64,000 nucleotides of DNA from Skermanella stibiiresistens SB22 (GCF_000576635.1 NZ_AVFL01000014.1:124001-188000); one strand, 5' to 3'; shown: positions 9,674-18,476, numbered from the stretch's first letter. Notes: generated by a model not told the origin, from the letters alone. Numbers and translations: made by a program.

Positions 9674-10005
9674 GGCGCGGGGATCTGGTCACCATCGCCG
9701 GCAGGATCGGGGGTGATTACGAGGGCAAGCCCCGTCCCGCCGTGATCATCCAGTCCGACGACTTCCCGGAGACCGACAGCGTCACGGTCTCGCCCCTCAC
9801 CTCCGTCGACGCCGACGCCCCGTTGCTGAGGCTCCGCATCGACCCCACACCGACGAACAACCTGCGTCACACGTCCTGGGTCATGATCGACAAGATCGCC
9901 ACCGTCCGCCGCGTCAACATCGGACAGGCGTTCGGCCGACTGGACGACGCCGAACTGGTCCAGTTGAACCGAGCCCTACCGGTCTTCCTGGGACTGGCGG
10001 GATGA
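9670..10005 (+). CDS. Toxin, MazF/PemK family endoribonuclease
   Basis: 111-aa protein with the PemK/MazF fold: RRGDLVTIA at the N-terminus, GKPRPAVIIQSDDF forming the catalytic Arg loop, TVSPLTS with the conserved Ser/Thr, and the C-terminal KIATVRRVNIG strand with FGRLDDAEL. Family members cleave mRNA at short sequences when freed from antitoxin. It is directly coupled to the DUF3018 antitoxin. All core motifs look intact, so it is probably active, although no test of function is possible here. Confidence 0.88.
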   Translation: MRRGDLVTIAGRIGGDYEGKPRPAVIIQSDDFPETDSVTVSPLTSVDADAPLLRLRIDPTPTNNLRHTSWVMIDKIATVRRVNIGQAFGRLDDAELVQLNRALPVFLGLAG

Positions 10006-10055
10006 CCTGACGCGAAGGCCGGGCAGGAAGCGAAGACCCTGGTATCGGCGGTCGG

Positions 10056-11438
10056 TCACCCGGCGTTGACCCGACCGTCATACCCACCCGCCACCTCCAG
10101 CAACGTCCTGTCCGCCCCGAACGGCCCCACCAGCTGAAAGCCGATCGGCAGCCCCGAACTCGACGGCGCGCAGGGCAATCCGATCGCCGGCAGCCCCGCC
10201 ATGTTGACCCAGCCGGTGAAGATCGCGTGCCCGCGCGGCCCCGCCTCCCGCCCGTCGATCAGCGGCGGGAACGCCTCGGCCGCCGGCCACGACAGCGCCG
10301 CGATGGATGGCGTCAGGATCAGGTCGGTCGACCGGAACACCCCGACCATCGCGCGCCGCAGCGCGTGGATCGCCTCGATCACTTCGAAATATTCGGGCGC
10401 GCTCACCGCGCGGCCCCGCTCCGCCATCTCCAGGTATTTCGGGTTGACCAGCGCCTCGTGGCCGGGGTGGAGGTCGAACAGCGCCGCCAAGCCCACCGCG
10501 CCGACGATCGGCCACGCCGCGTTGAAGGTGCCGATATCGAACGGCACCGCCCCCTCGGTCATCTCATGGCCAAGCCCGCGCAGGACATCCGCCGCAGCCG
10601 CGACCGACCGCGAGATCTCCGGATCGACCGGCGCGTCGCCGAACCGGGGAACATACAGGATGCGCTTCGGCCCCGGCACCGCAGCCAGATCCGGCGCCAG
10701 CGACGCTCGATCCAACGCGTCCGGCCCGGCGATGACGTCGAACACCAACGCGGCATCCTCGACCGTCCGCGCGATCGGCCCGATCACCTCGAAGTCGAAC
10801 AGCACCGGCGGAAACCCGGAATGCCGCGCGACCTTGCCGATCGACGGCTTCAGCCCAACCAGCCCGGTATGCGCGACGGGCCGCCGGATCGAGCCGCCCC
10901 CATCCGTCCCCAGCGCGAAGGGGCCGAAGCCCGACACCACCGCCGCCACGGCGCCGCCGCTCGATCCGCCCGGCGTCAGCTCCGAGTTCCACGGATTGCG
11001 CGTCGTGCCGAACAGCAGGTTGCTGGTATAGCCCTCCAGGGTGAATTCCGGGACGTTGGTCTTGCCCAGCACGATGGCGCCCGCCGCCCGAACCCGCGCC
11101 ACCGGCAACTCGTCCGTCTCCGGAACGAAGTCGCGGAACAGCTTGCTGCCCCAGGTCGCCGTTATGCCTTCCGCCAGGATGTTGTCCTTGACGGTGAACG
11201 GCACGCCATCCAGCGGCCCCAAGGCCCGGCCGGCCCGCCAGCGCCCGGCGCTGTCCGCCGCTTCCGCCGCGATCCGGTCGGTGGGCGCCGGCGTCACCAG
11301 CGCGTTCAAGGCGGGGTTGACCTCGGCGATCCGCTCCTGGATCGAGGCGATGGCGTCAGCGGGCGAGAACGCCCCCGCGCCATAGCCCTCCGTCAGGTCC
11401 CGGATCCCCAGGCTCCACAGCGGCGCGTCACCCGTCAT
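10056..11438 (-). CDS. Amidase signature family hydrolase (AtzE-like candidate)
   Basis: 460-aa amidase-signature enzyme. The Ser-cisSer-Lys triad is readable: Lys84 in FTVKDN, cis-Ser159 in TPGGSSGGAV, nucleophile Ser183 in DGGGSIRRP. Its ATG overlaps the stop of the ring-opening amidohydrolase gene (ATGA), so the two are made together. In cyanurate catabolism the ring-opening product is handled by the amidase AtzE; in barbiturate catabolism a ureidomalonase acts next. Because of coupling, this enzyme is likely to take the ring-opened product. No small AtzG-like subunit gene is visible next to it, so equating it with AtzE is tentative. Confidence 0.85.
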   Translation of the reverse strand: MTGDAPLWSLGIRDLTEGYGAGAFSPADAIASIQERIAEVNPALNALVTPAPTDRIAAEAADSAGRWRAGRALGPLDGVPFTVKDNILAEGITATWGSKLFRDFVPETDELPVARVRAAGAIVLGKTNVPEFTLEGYTSNLLFGTTRNPWNSELTPGGSSGGAVAAVVSGFGPFALGTDGGGSIRRPVAHTGLVGLKPSIGKVARHSGFPPVLFDFEVIGPIARTVEDAALVFDVIAGPDALDRASLAPDLAAVPGPKRILYVPRFGDAPVDPEISRSVAAAADVLRGLGHEMTEGAVPFDIGTFNAAWPIVGAVGLAALFDLHPGHEALVNPKYLEMAERGRAVSAPEYFEVIEAIHALRRAMVGVFRSTDLILTPSIAALSWPAAEAFPPLIDGREAGPRGHAIFTGWVNMAGLPAIGLPCAPSSSGLPIGFQLVGPFGADRTLLEVAGGYDGRVNAG

Positions 11439-12565
11439 GCCAACTCCCCCTTACCACGGGCGATCACCGTGATCACCCCGCCGCCATCCGGCCCCTGGTG
11501 TTCGGCGCCGCCCGACACGAAGATCCGGGTATCGCCCATCACCCCCGCGACCAATCCGCCAAGCGCGCCGCGCACGTGGCGCTGGGCGTTGATGTCGGTA
11601 TCGTCCAGCATGGTATGTCGGTTGCCCCGGATCAAGCCGCGCCGGTCGGGTTCGCACTTGACCAGCACCCCGGCGATCCGCCCCACGTCCCCGCCAACCA
11701 CCTGCGGATCGGCGGCGATGCCCAGATCGGCCAGCACGTCGCGCACCGCCGGCAGGTCCAGCGCGTCGGCCATTGGGCGATGCGCCACCCTCAGATCGCC
11801 CGACCACGCGCGGCTGTTGCCCAGCACGATCACCTCGTTGCAATCGACCTCGACGCCCGACGAGATGCTGGCCCGGTCCGACTGGATCGAGAAATCGGAC
11901 AGCAAGTCCCGCTCGTCCAGCCCCGCCTCATCCAACTCGCCCAGCGCCAAGGCGACACCGAACGCCCCGGCGGCCCGCGCGAACGCCATGCTCTTGTTGG
12001 CATCCGCCGTGACGACGGAATGCCCGGCGCGGACCGCCGCCTCCGCCCGCGCCGTGGTGACGCACGGCGCCTTGACCTGGACGAAGTGAACATCCGCCGG
12101 ATCATCGATCCCGGCATCCGCCATGGCCGCCCGCACCGCCCCCGCCACCATCAGGACATGCCCGGCGCGCCCCACGACCTGCGCCGGCGTGACCGGGCTA
12201 AACGCCACCCCGATCGCCAACGCCTTGCCATCCCCAACACCCCCCTCATCCCCAGCCAGACCAGCCGGCTCCCGGCAGAAGACCAGGTAGTGCGGCGACA
12301 GCACCCCCTCGGTCCCGCCGGACAGCACGCAGGGAATCCGCCGCGCGCACTCCTCCGGCGCCAAGCCCAACGCCCGCCCCAGCAGTGTCATCAGCGCCAG
12401 GGTGAAATACCCGCAGGTGAAGTCGTTGACCCCGCCATTCCCCTCGGTCTTGCCGATCACGGCGACGACATGCGCCGGATCGACGCTCCCCTCCGCGATC
12501 AGCGCGGCCAAGGCCGAGAGATCGCCTGGATTGGACATCGGAAGTCGGTGGACGGAAGCTTTCAT
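11435..12565 (-). CDS. Ring-opening amidohydrolase (cyanuric acid hydrolase/barbiturase family)
   Basis: 376-aa enzyme of the rare AtzD/TrzD/barbiturase fold made of three similar domains, each giving one Ser and one Lys. Visible landmarks are VIGKTEGNGGVNDFTCGY (Lys near 40), LSGGTEGVLSPH (Ser near 90), VQVKAPCVTT, DRASISSGVE, GNRHTMLDDTDINAQRH and the metal-site-like FVSGGAEHQGPDGGG. It hydrolyses a cyclic ureide such as cyanurate or barbiturate. Start ATG 12565 lacks a good Shine-Dalgarno; ATG 12538 is an alternative. Its 5' side is close to an IS3 remnant, so the native promoter may have been changed. Which ring it opens cannot be decided by eye. Confidence 0.88.
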   Translation of the reverse strand: MKASVHRLPMSNPGDLSALAALIAEGSVDPAHVVAVIGKTEGNGGVNDFTCGYFTLALMTLLGRALGLAPEECARRIPCVLSGGTEGVLSPHYLVFCREPAGLAGDEGGVGDGKALAIGVAFSPVTPAQVVGRAGHVLMVAGAVRAAMADAGIDDPADVHFVQVKAPCVTTARAEAAVRAGHSVVTADANKSMAFARAAGAFGVALALGELDEAGLDERDLLSDFSIQSDRASISSGVEVDCNEVIVLGNSRAWSGDLRVAHRPMADALDLPAVRDVLADLGIAADPQVVGGDVGRIAGVLVKCEPDRRGLIRGNRHTMLDDTDINAQRHVRGALGGLVAGVMGDTRIFVSGGAEHQGPDGGGVITVIARGKGELA

Positions 12566-12778
12566 GGGAACCAGTCGGGGCTGTCGTGGAAAAGGACGTA
12601 CCGACCAGTCTAGCAAGAGCGATGCCAGCCGGGTCGCCGTGGACAAACGCCCAGCCACCAATGCCCCGCCGGGTACCGGCAGCGGGTCAGCCGAGATAAT
12701 AGTCGAAGTAAGGCTCGGGCAAACCCACCGCGTCGACGTCGACGGTATGGACCACCTGCCCGGTTCACCGTCGAGCGG

Positions 12779-13653
12779 ATGTGCGCGCTCACCGGCATCA
12801 GCCGGGCCAGCTATTACCGGCACTGGGAAGCCTCGGCGCCCCGCCGGGAGGAGACTGGTCTGCGTGACGCGATCCAGCGGCAATCCCTCGACCATAAGCA
12901 TTACGGCTATGGCCGGATCTCGGCCCAATTGCGCCGGGACGGCTGGTCGGTCAATCACAAGCGGGTGCTGCGTATCATACGCGAGGACAATCTGCTGTGC
13001 CTGCGCAAACGGGCGTTCGTGCAAGCCACGACGGACTCGCGCCATCCTAGGAAGGTGGTGCCCAACCTGACGCGCGGCATGATCCCGAGCGGCGTCGGCC
13101 AACTCTGGGTGGCCGATCTGACCTATGTCCGCATGGCCGATGAGTTCGCTTACCTCGCGATCGTCCTGGACGCCCACAGTCGGCGGGTCGTCGGCTGGTC
13201 TCTGGAGACGCATCTCCAGGCCAGGATGGCGACCGCCGCGCTCGACATGGCGGTCAAGGCCCGGAAGCCCGCGCGGGGTGGCCCGATCCATCATTCGGAC
13301 CGGGGTGTCCAATACGCCTGCAACGACTACACGGCCCTGTTGGCGGCTCACGACATTCAGGCCAGCATGAGCAGGATCGGCAATCCCTATGGAGCTTTAG
13401 CTAACGCCGCAGGCGGTACAACGTCAAATGCGAGCGCTTCATGAGGACTCTGAAGGAGGAGGAGGCGGATGCCACCGATTATCGTGACATCGCCGACGCC
13501 CGCGCCCGTATCGGCCTCTTTATCGAGGAGGTCTACAATCGCCAGCGACTACATTCCGCGCTCGACTACAGGCTGCCAGCCGAGTACGAGGAAAATCTGG
13601 AGCGTTTCGCCGGGGCGGTACCGCCCCGGCGAAACGCTCCAGCAAACTGCTGA
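12779..13653 (+). pseudogene. IS3-family transposase OrfB, frameshifted
   Basis: Frame 1 (12779-13444) holds the HTH_21 start GISRASYYRHW, the segment HYGYGRISAQLRRDG, and the rve integrase core: WVADLTYVR (first Asp), IVLDAHSRRVVGWS (second Asp region) and HHSDRGVQYA. After RIGNPYG a 26-bp insertion (about 13390-13417) shifts the frame. The family-typical continuation VKCERFMRTLKEEE is then read in another frame through 13653, including the DDE Glu and the C-terminal NRQRLHSALDYRLPAEYEE. The element is thus probably non-functional. The protein also appears to lack a few N-terminal residues. Confidence 0.85.
13597..13642. repeat. 46-bp perfect palindrome at the 3' end of the IS transposase
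   Basis: Arms CTGGAGCGTTTCGCCGGGGC... and its exact reverse complement meet at a central GGTACC with no loop or mismatch over 46 bp. The left half is family-like orfB coding sequence; the right half is its inverted copy and still encodes the last residues before TGA 13651. It could extrude as a cruciform or act as a strong RNA hairpin, but no T-tract follows. It most resembles an inverted duplication at a rearrangement junction. Confidence 0.75.
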
Positions 13654-13989
13654 CCCTTATTTCGCTGTCTCACGCGAAGGGTGCATTACACCAGATGACC
13701 AGGACCTCGGCATGATGACCTTTGATGACCTTTCCAGGACTTTTTCCCAGCGACCGGGGGTGACCCCCAAAGGCCCGTCGCCCCATTCCGGCCTTCCCTC
13801 CACCCCCCTGCCCGTTCTCGCGGCGGCACGCTGAAATCCTGGGCAGAATATACCGTACCCTATACCAACTTGTCCGCTGACCACCCTACCCAGCGCCCCC
13901 CGCCCGCTGGCACGGCGATTGCGACATTCCGGCAGACCACGGTATGCGTGTCCGCGTATCGGTACTCAACACCTGGGAGAACGGCAGCG
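13654..13989. other. Intergenic region between IS remnant and VOC gene
   Basis: No convincing gene. It contains short direct repeats (TGATGACCTT twice near 13714-13733) and a TATACC...CTATACC pair (about 13849-13866) that could belong to the promoter of the VOC/monooxygenase genes. The latter is speculative. Confidence 0.4.
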
Positions 13990-14481
13990 ATGGCAGGCAT
14001 CGTCACCGGATTGCTTCACATCGCGATCAAGACCAACGATCTGGGCAAGACCGTCAAATTCTACACCGAGGTCATCGGCCTCAGCCAAGGCTTCCGGCCG
14101 GACTTCGGCTATCCGGGCGCGTGGCTCAACGTCCCCACCCCCGTCGGCGAGGCGATCGTCCACATCTATGCCGGCGGCCCGGCCATGGGCGCCGACGGCA
14201 CGGCGCCGACCGGGACGGCGGCGATAGACCACGTGTCGCTGACCGGCGTCGGCTTCCACGATTTCGTCGCGCGCATCCGCAGGCACGGCTTGGACTGGCG
14301 GGAATTCCTGGTTCCGGGAACGACGCTCTGGCAGATCTTCGTCTACGATCCCAGCGGGGTTCAGCTGGAACTGACCTTCGATGGCCGCGCCGAAGCCGGC
14401 CCGCCGCCCGACATGTCGCCGGAACGGCGCTACAATGCCGGCAGCTCCTTCTTCGACCCAAGCCGCTTCGAAAACTTCTGA
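13990..14481 (+). CDS. VOC family (glyoxalase/bleomycin resistance/dioxygenase) protein
   Basis: 163-aa single-domain vicinal-oxygen-chelate protein. The N-terminal LLHIAIKTNDLGKTVKFYTE supplies the first metal His, IDHVSLTG the second, and YDPSGVQLELTF the C-terminal Glu. Such proteins isomerise, cleave or dioxygenate small molecules at a divalent metal. The ATG at 13990 follows TGGGAGAA. The next gene is an FAD hydroxylase 48 nt downstream, so the pair may act on one aromatic or heteroaromatic substrate. Nothing shows which reaction applies. Confidence 0.8.
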   Translation: MAGIVTGLLHIAIKTNDLGKTVKFYTEVIGLSQGFRPDFGYPGAWLNVPTPVGEAIVHIYAGGPAMGADGTAPTGTAAIDHVSLTGVGFHDFVARIRRHGLDWREFLVPGTTLWQIFVYDPSGVQLELTFDGRAEAGPPPDMSPERRYNAGSSFFDPSRFENF

Positions 14482-14529
14482 GATCGACCCTCCCAATGAT
14501 CCGTACCGCGTCGTGACCCCCATCGAACC

Positions 14530-15744
14530 ATGACCCGCATCGCAATCGTCGGCGCCGGGGTTTCCGGCGCCATCGTCGCCCAAGGGCTTCAGGACCTCCC
14601 CGGCGTCGAGGTGTTCTGCGTCGAGCGGGTGGCGGTGGACGACCACTCGCAGGCCGGCACCGGGCTGAACGTCGGACCCAACGCCCTCAAGGCGCTGGGC
14701 GCGTTCCTGCCCGACATCCACGACACCGTCGTGGCGAACAGCCTGCCGTGGCGACACTGGCGGATCTCGCTGACCGACGGCACCGAACTGATGGACCTGC
14801 CGCTCGACCGCGTCGCCGACAATCCCGGCATCCGCATCCGCTGGTCCGAGCTTTACGCCCTGCTGCGCCGCCCCATCCTCGACCGCATCCTGTTCGACAC
14901 CGAGGTGGACGCCATGCGCCACGCCGGGCCGGACGAACGCGGTCCCCTGGTGCTCGACCTCACCAACCGGCGGACGGGCGAGACGCGGGTGCTGGACGGG
15001 ATCGACCTGCTGATCGGCGGCGATGGCCGCTACTCGAGGGTGCGCGAAACCTTCCTGGGACGGCCGGAGCCGATCCATGTCGGCGTCTGCATCTTCCGCC
15101 TGCTGGTCGAGACCAATCTCGGCCCGGCGCTGGACGACTACGAGCAATGGTTCAACGGGCCCAACCGGCTGCTGGCGTTCCAGGTGCCGGGCGGCGCCAC
15201 CTATATCGCGGGCAGCTTCCCGATCCCGCCCGGCGGCGAGATACCCGACGACCACAAGCGGCCCGAGACGCTACGCCGCCTCTACACGCCGGAGGGACGC
15301 GAGCCGAGCCCGGCGTGCCGGTTCATGATCGACCAGATCAGCGCCAACGCCGGCCAGATCCACTGGGCGCGGCTTCAGGAGACCGCCGCCGAATACCGCG
15401 ACGAGAGCGGCCACGTGCTGCTGCTGGGCGACGCCGCGCACCCCATGGTGCCGACGCTGGGTCAGGGCGCCACGCAGGCGATCGAGGACGCCTGCGTGAC
15501 GGTCGGGATGCTGCGGCGCCACCTGTCGGAAACCCGGCCGGAGTCCCCGCCGGACATCCGGGCGGCGGTGCTCGCGATCGAGGCCGCCCGGCGCGACCGG
15601 GTGGCGTTCGCCGCCGGTTTCTCGCGGGACGCCACCGACACCATGCTGGCGGGAGCCGACCCGGTGGCGGGAACGCTCAAGAAGACCGGGCCGGACTTCC
15701 TCGACCGCCTCCGCCGCCTCTACCGCGACGTCCCGAACGGCTGA
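14530..15744 (+). CDS. FAD-dependent monooxygenase, salicylate hydroxylase-like
   Basis: 404-aa class A flavoprotein hydroxylase. Dinucleotide-binding GAGVSG is at residues 8-13. The DG motif GGDGRYSRVR and the GD motif LLLGDAAHPMVPTLGQGATQ are both intact, so it should bind FAD and use NAD(P)H to hydroxylate a soluble, probably aromatic, acid. No signal peptide or membrane segment is seen. It is preceded by the VOC gene on the same strand and ends 13 nt from a convergent MaoC gene. Substrate unknown; homologues act on salicylate, 6-hydroxynicotinate and related compounds. Confidence 0.85.
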   Translation: MTRIAIVGAGVSGAIVAQGLQDLPGVEVFCVERVAVDDHSQAGTGLNVGPNALKALGAFLPDIHDTVVANSLPWRHWRISLTDGTELMDLPLDRVADNPGIRIRWSELYALLRRPILDRILFDTEVDAMRHAGPDERGPLVLDLTNRRTGETRVLDGIDLLIGGDGRYSRVRETFLGRPEPIHVGVCIFRLLVETNLGPALDDYEQWFNGPNRLLAFQVPGGATYIAGSFPIPPGGEIPDDHKRPETLRRLYTPEGREPSPACRFMIDQISANAGQIHWARLQETAAEYRDESGHVLLLGDAAHPMVPTLGQGATQAIEDACVTVGMLRRHLSETRPESPPDIRAAVLAIEAARRDRVAFAAGFSRDATDTMLAGADPVAGTLKKTGPDFLDRLRRLYRDVPNG

Positions 15745-15757
15745 TCGGGCGGCCGGG

Positions 15758-16285
15758 TCAGGCCGCGTCGCGCTTCAGGATCAGGCTCTTGCGGACGAAG
15801 GTCATGAACTCGGTGCCGTCCGCCTTGTACCCGGTGGTCCGGGTCGTGACGATGCCCTGGGTCGGGCGCGACCGCGACTCGCGGATCTCCAGCACCTCGG
15901 ACCGGGCATAGATGGTGTCGCCGGGGAAGACCGGCGCCGTCAGCTTGATCTCGTCCCAGCCCAGGTTGGCGACGGATTGGGCGCTGACGTCGTTGACCGT
16001 CATGCCGAGCACGATGGCGAGCGTCAGCCCGCTGTTGACCAGCGGCTTGCCGAACTCGCTGCGGGCGGCGAAGGCGTGGTCGCAGTGCATGGGATGCTGG
16101 TTCATCGTCAATAGGCTGAACTGGATGTTGTCGGCCTCGGTCACCGTGCGGCCGGGGCGGTGGTCATAGACGTCGCCGACCACGAAGTCCTCCAGGAACC
16201 GGCCATAGGTCGCGACGATGTGGCGGGGCTCGCGCTTGGCGCCGGTTGCGGTGGCCGGTGCGGTGGGGTGTGGCTGGGCGGTCAT
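15758..16285 (-). CDS. MaoC-like acyl-CoA hydratase/dehydratase
   Basis: 175-aa hot-dog protein. The family segment NQHPMHCDHAFAARSEFGKP followed by LVNSGLTLAIVLGMTV includes the usual acidic/His hydratase site region. A very good GGAGGAAAC precedes ATG 16285. It is divergent from the CitE-like lyase gene across a 110-nt promoter carrying TTGTCCGGACAA. MaoC plus CitE-like pairs occur in C4/C5 pathways such as itaconate, mesaconate and citramalate breakdown. No CoA transferase is present here, so the pathway remains a proposal. Confidence 0.85.
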   Translation of the reverse strand: MTAQPHPTAPATATGAKREPRHIVATYGRFLEDFVVGDVYDHRPGRTVTEADNIQFSLLTMNQHPMHCDHAFAARSEFGKPLVNSGLTLAIVLGMTVNDVSAQSVANLGWDEIKLTAPVFPGDTIYARSEVLEIRESRSRPTQGIVTTRTTGYKADGTEFMTFVRKSLILKRDAA

Positions 16286-16350
16286 GTTTCCTCCGAAATC
16301 TGGGTCGCCGGGCGTCTTGTGCTTGCGCCCGGATCGTGACAGGGGCATCT

Positions 16351-16362
16351 TTGTCCGGACAA
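16351..16362. promoter_or_regulatory. Palindromic operator TTGTCCGGACAA between maoC-like and citE-like genes
   Basis: Perfect 12-bp palindrome in the divergent promoter. The core TGTCCGGACA recurs twice before the TRAP receptor gene (18477-18486 and 18506-18515), so it is very likely a shared repressor site. The cognate regulator was not found in the window. Confidence 0.65.
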
Positions 16363-16395
16363 TAATACATGATCTCCGAGGGAGGACCAGACCCA

Positions 16396-17256
16396 ATGAT
16401 GCCGACCACGCCCGTGCGCCGCAGCCTGCTCTTCGTCCCCGGCAATCGGCCGGAGCGGTTCGCCAAGGCGCTCGCGGCCCGTCCCGACATCGTGGTGATC
16501 GACCTGGAGGACGCCGTCGCTCCCTCCGAGAAGTCCGCGGCGCGGGCCGGCGTGCTGGCGGCCCTGCCCGATCTGCCGAACCCCCACGGCGCCGAGATCT
16601 TCATCCGCCTCAACGCGCCGCGCACCCGGGCCGGGCTGGACGATCTGGCCGCCGTGCTCGACCACCATCCGCCAGTCGCCGGCATCCTGCTGCCCAAGGT
16701 AGAGGGGCCGGGCGACATCGCCCTGGTCGACGCCCTGCTGGACGAGTCCGGCAGCAAGCTTTCGGTCGCGGCGGTGATCGAGACCATCGGCGGGCTGGAC
16801 GCCGCACACGCCATCGCCACCGCCTCGCCGCGCATGGCCTTCCTGATGTTCGGCGGGGCCGATCTGGCGGCGGAGCTGCGGGTCCGGATCGAATGGGATT
16901 CGCTGGTCCACGCCCGCGCCGACGTCATCCGCGCGGCGGCCAGGGCCAGTCTCGACGCGCTCGACATGCCGTGCCTGGAGCTTGACGACCCGGCGGCCCA
17001 CGACCGGGAGATCGCCGCCGCCGGGCGCCTCGGCTTCACCGGCAAGGCCGCGATCCACCCCAAGCAGGTCGACGCGATCAACCGCCACTTCACCCCAACC
17101 GCCGACGAGATCGCGCGGGCGCGCCGGATCGCGGACGCCTACGACCGCTCGGAAGGCGGCGTGACGCTGCTTGACGGCAAGCTGATCGAGCGGCCCATAT
17201 TGCTGGGCGCCAGACGCGTGCTCGCGGTCGCGGCGCTGATCGAAACCACCGCGTGA
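16396..17256 (+). CDS. CitE-like CoA ester lyase (HpcH/HpaI aldolase family)
   Basis: 286-aa TIM-barrel lyase. Characteristic elements are RRSLLFVPGNRPERFAKAL at the N-terminus, VIDLEDAVAPSEK (metal Asp), IRLNAPRT, AAVIETIGGLDAAHAI (metal Glu), FGGADLAAEL and the C-terminal GFTGKAAIHPKQVDAIN. The family cleaves malyl-, citramalyl- or citryl-CoA type thioesters. The ATG at 16396 is preferred because GGAGG lies about 10 nt upstream; ATG 16369 is less well placed. It is followed 3 nt later by an MFS transporter gene and is divergent from a MaoC hydratase, suggesting uptake and breakdown of one organic acid. Confidence 0.87.
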   Translation: MMPTTPVRRSLLFVPGNRPERFAKALAARPDIVVIDLEDAVAPSEKSAARAGVLAALPDLPNPHGAEIFIRLNAPRTRAGLDDLAAVLDHHPPVAGILLPKVEGPGDIALVDALLDESGSKLSVAAVIETIGGLDAAHAIATASPRMAFLMFGGADLAAELRVRIEWDSLVHARADVIRAAARASLDALDMPCLELDDPAAHDREIAAAGRLGFTGKAAIHPKQVDAINRHFTPTADEIARARRIADAYDRSEGGVTLLDGKLIERPILLGARRVLAVAALIETTA

Positions 17257-17259
17257 GTC

Positions 17260-18459
17260 ATGTCCTCCCCTCCCCGGCTTCCCGTCGTCCTCGCCACCGT
17301 CACCCTGGTCCAAGCCCTTGGCACCATGGGCATGCTGTCGTTCTCGGTCATAGCACCCTCGGCCGCGCGGTCGCTGGGCGTCGGGGCGGAACTGGTGGGA
17401 TTCCAGATCAGCCTCGCCTATGTCGCGGCGACGCTGTGCTCGGCGCCGTCGGGCACCGTCGTCCGCCGCTGGGGCGCCGTCCGGGTCAGCCAAGCGGCGC
17501 TGCTGTTCTGCGGCGCCGGGACGGCGGTCGCCGCGACGGGGCATCTGGCGCTGGCCGCGGTGGGCTCGATCCTGATCGGCGTCGGCTATGGACTTACCAA
17601 CCCGTCGGCCTCTCACCTGCTGTTCCGCTTCACCCCGCCCCACCGGCGTAACCTGGTGTTCTCGATCAAGCAGACCGGCGTGCCGCTGGGAGGCATCGCC
17701 GCCGGCCTGCTGCTGCCGCGCGTAACCGAGGCTTCCGGCTGGCCGGTCGCCCTGCTGACCGTCTCGGTGGCCGCCGTGGCGCTGGCGGTCGCCCTGTCCC
17801 TGGTCCGCCCGCGGTGGGACGCGGATCGCCAGCCTGGCCTGGAACTCAGGGCCGACATGACGGAAGGGCCTCGCATGGTCTGGCGGGAGAAGCCCTTGCG
17901 GTTCCTGTCGGTGACCGCCTTCTGCTTCTCCGGCCTGCAACTGTGTCTGGTCACCTTCCTGGTGACCCTGCTGGTGACGGAGCTTGGCTACTCGCTGATC
18001 TTCGCCGGGACGGTCGCCGCCGTGGCCCAGGCCGCGGGAGCCGTCGGCCGCATCGTTTGGGGCTGGATCGCCGACCGGCTGAACAACGCGCTGGCGGTGC
18101 TGATCATGGTCGCCATCACCTCCGGCCTCGCCTGCGGCTTCACGGCGGTGGTCGATCCAAGCTGGCCGATCCCGCTGGTGCTGGTGCTGTTCGTCGGGTT
18201 CGGCCTGTCGGCGATCGGCTGGAATGGCGTCTTCCTGGCGGAGGTGGCGAGGCTCGCCCCCCTCGGCACGGTCGGCACCGCCACCGGCGGCGCCCTCGCC
18301 TTCACCTTCGCCGGCGTCGCCTTGGGTCCGACCGTGTTCGCCGGGCTCTACACCGTGGTCGGCAGCTACACCACGATGTTCATCTTCCCCGGCCTGATGA
18401 TGCTGGTCAGCCTCGGCCTGCTCCAGGCCGCCCGGGTCGAGGCTGCGGCCCGGCGCTAG
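17260..18459 (+). CDS. MFS transporter
   Basis: 399-aa major facilitator with twelve predicted membrane helices. Early helices carry the loop GTVVRRWGAVR (A-motif-like), a central cytoplasmic linker is found near residues 185-215, and a second-half A-motif is GWIADRLNNA. It begins 3 nt after the CitE-like gene, so they are co-transcribed. Likely cargo is the acid degraded by the MaoC/CitE pair; direction and substrate are not evident. Confidence 0.85.
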   Translation: MSSPPRLPVVLATVTLVQALGTMGMLSFSVIAPSAARSLGVGAELVGFQISLAYVAATLCSAPSGTVVRRWGAVRVSQAALLFCGAGTAVAATGHLALAAVGSILIGVGYGLTNPSASHLLFRFTPPHRRNLVFSIKQTGVPLGGIAAGLLLPRVTEASGWPVALLTVSVAAVALAVALSLVRPRWDADRQPGLELRADMTEGPRMVWREKPLRFLSVTAFCFSGLQLCLVTFLVTLLVTELGYSLIFAGTVAAVAQAAGAVGRIVWGWIADRLNNALAVLIMVAITSGLACGFTAVVDPSWPIPLVLVLFVGFGLSAIGWNGVFLAEVARLAPLGTVGTATGGALAFTFAGVALGPTVFAGLYTVVGSYTTMFIFPGLMMLVSLGLLQAARVEAAARR

Positions 18460-18476
18460 CCGCTCCGGCTTGATTT

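Larger units (their letters stand above)
12761..13653 (+). mobile_element. Degenerate IS3-family element (orfB side only)
   Basis: IS3-like orfB coding begins near 12761 and runs to 13653. No orfA, programmed frameshift region or left terminal inverted repeat is visible upstream; the 12566-12760 stretch has no recognisable gene. The transposase is interrupted at about 13390. The element lies between the amidohydrolase and VOC genes. Outer limits are approximate because neither end could be defined by target duplication. Confidence 0.7.
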
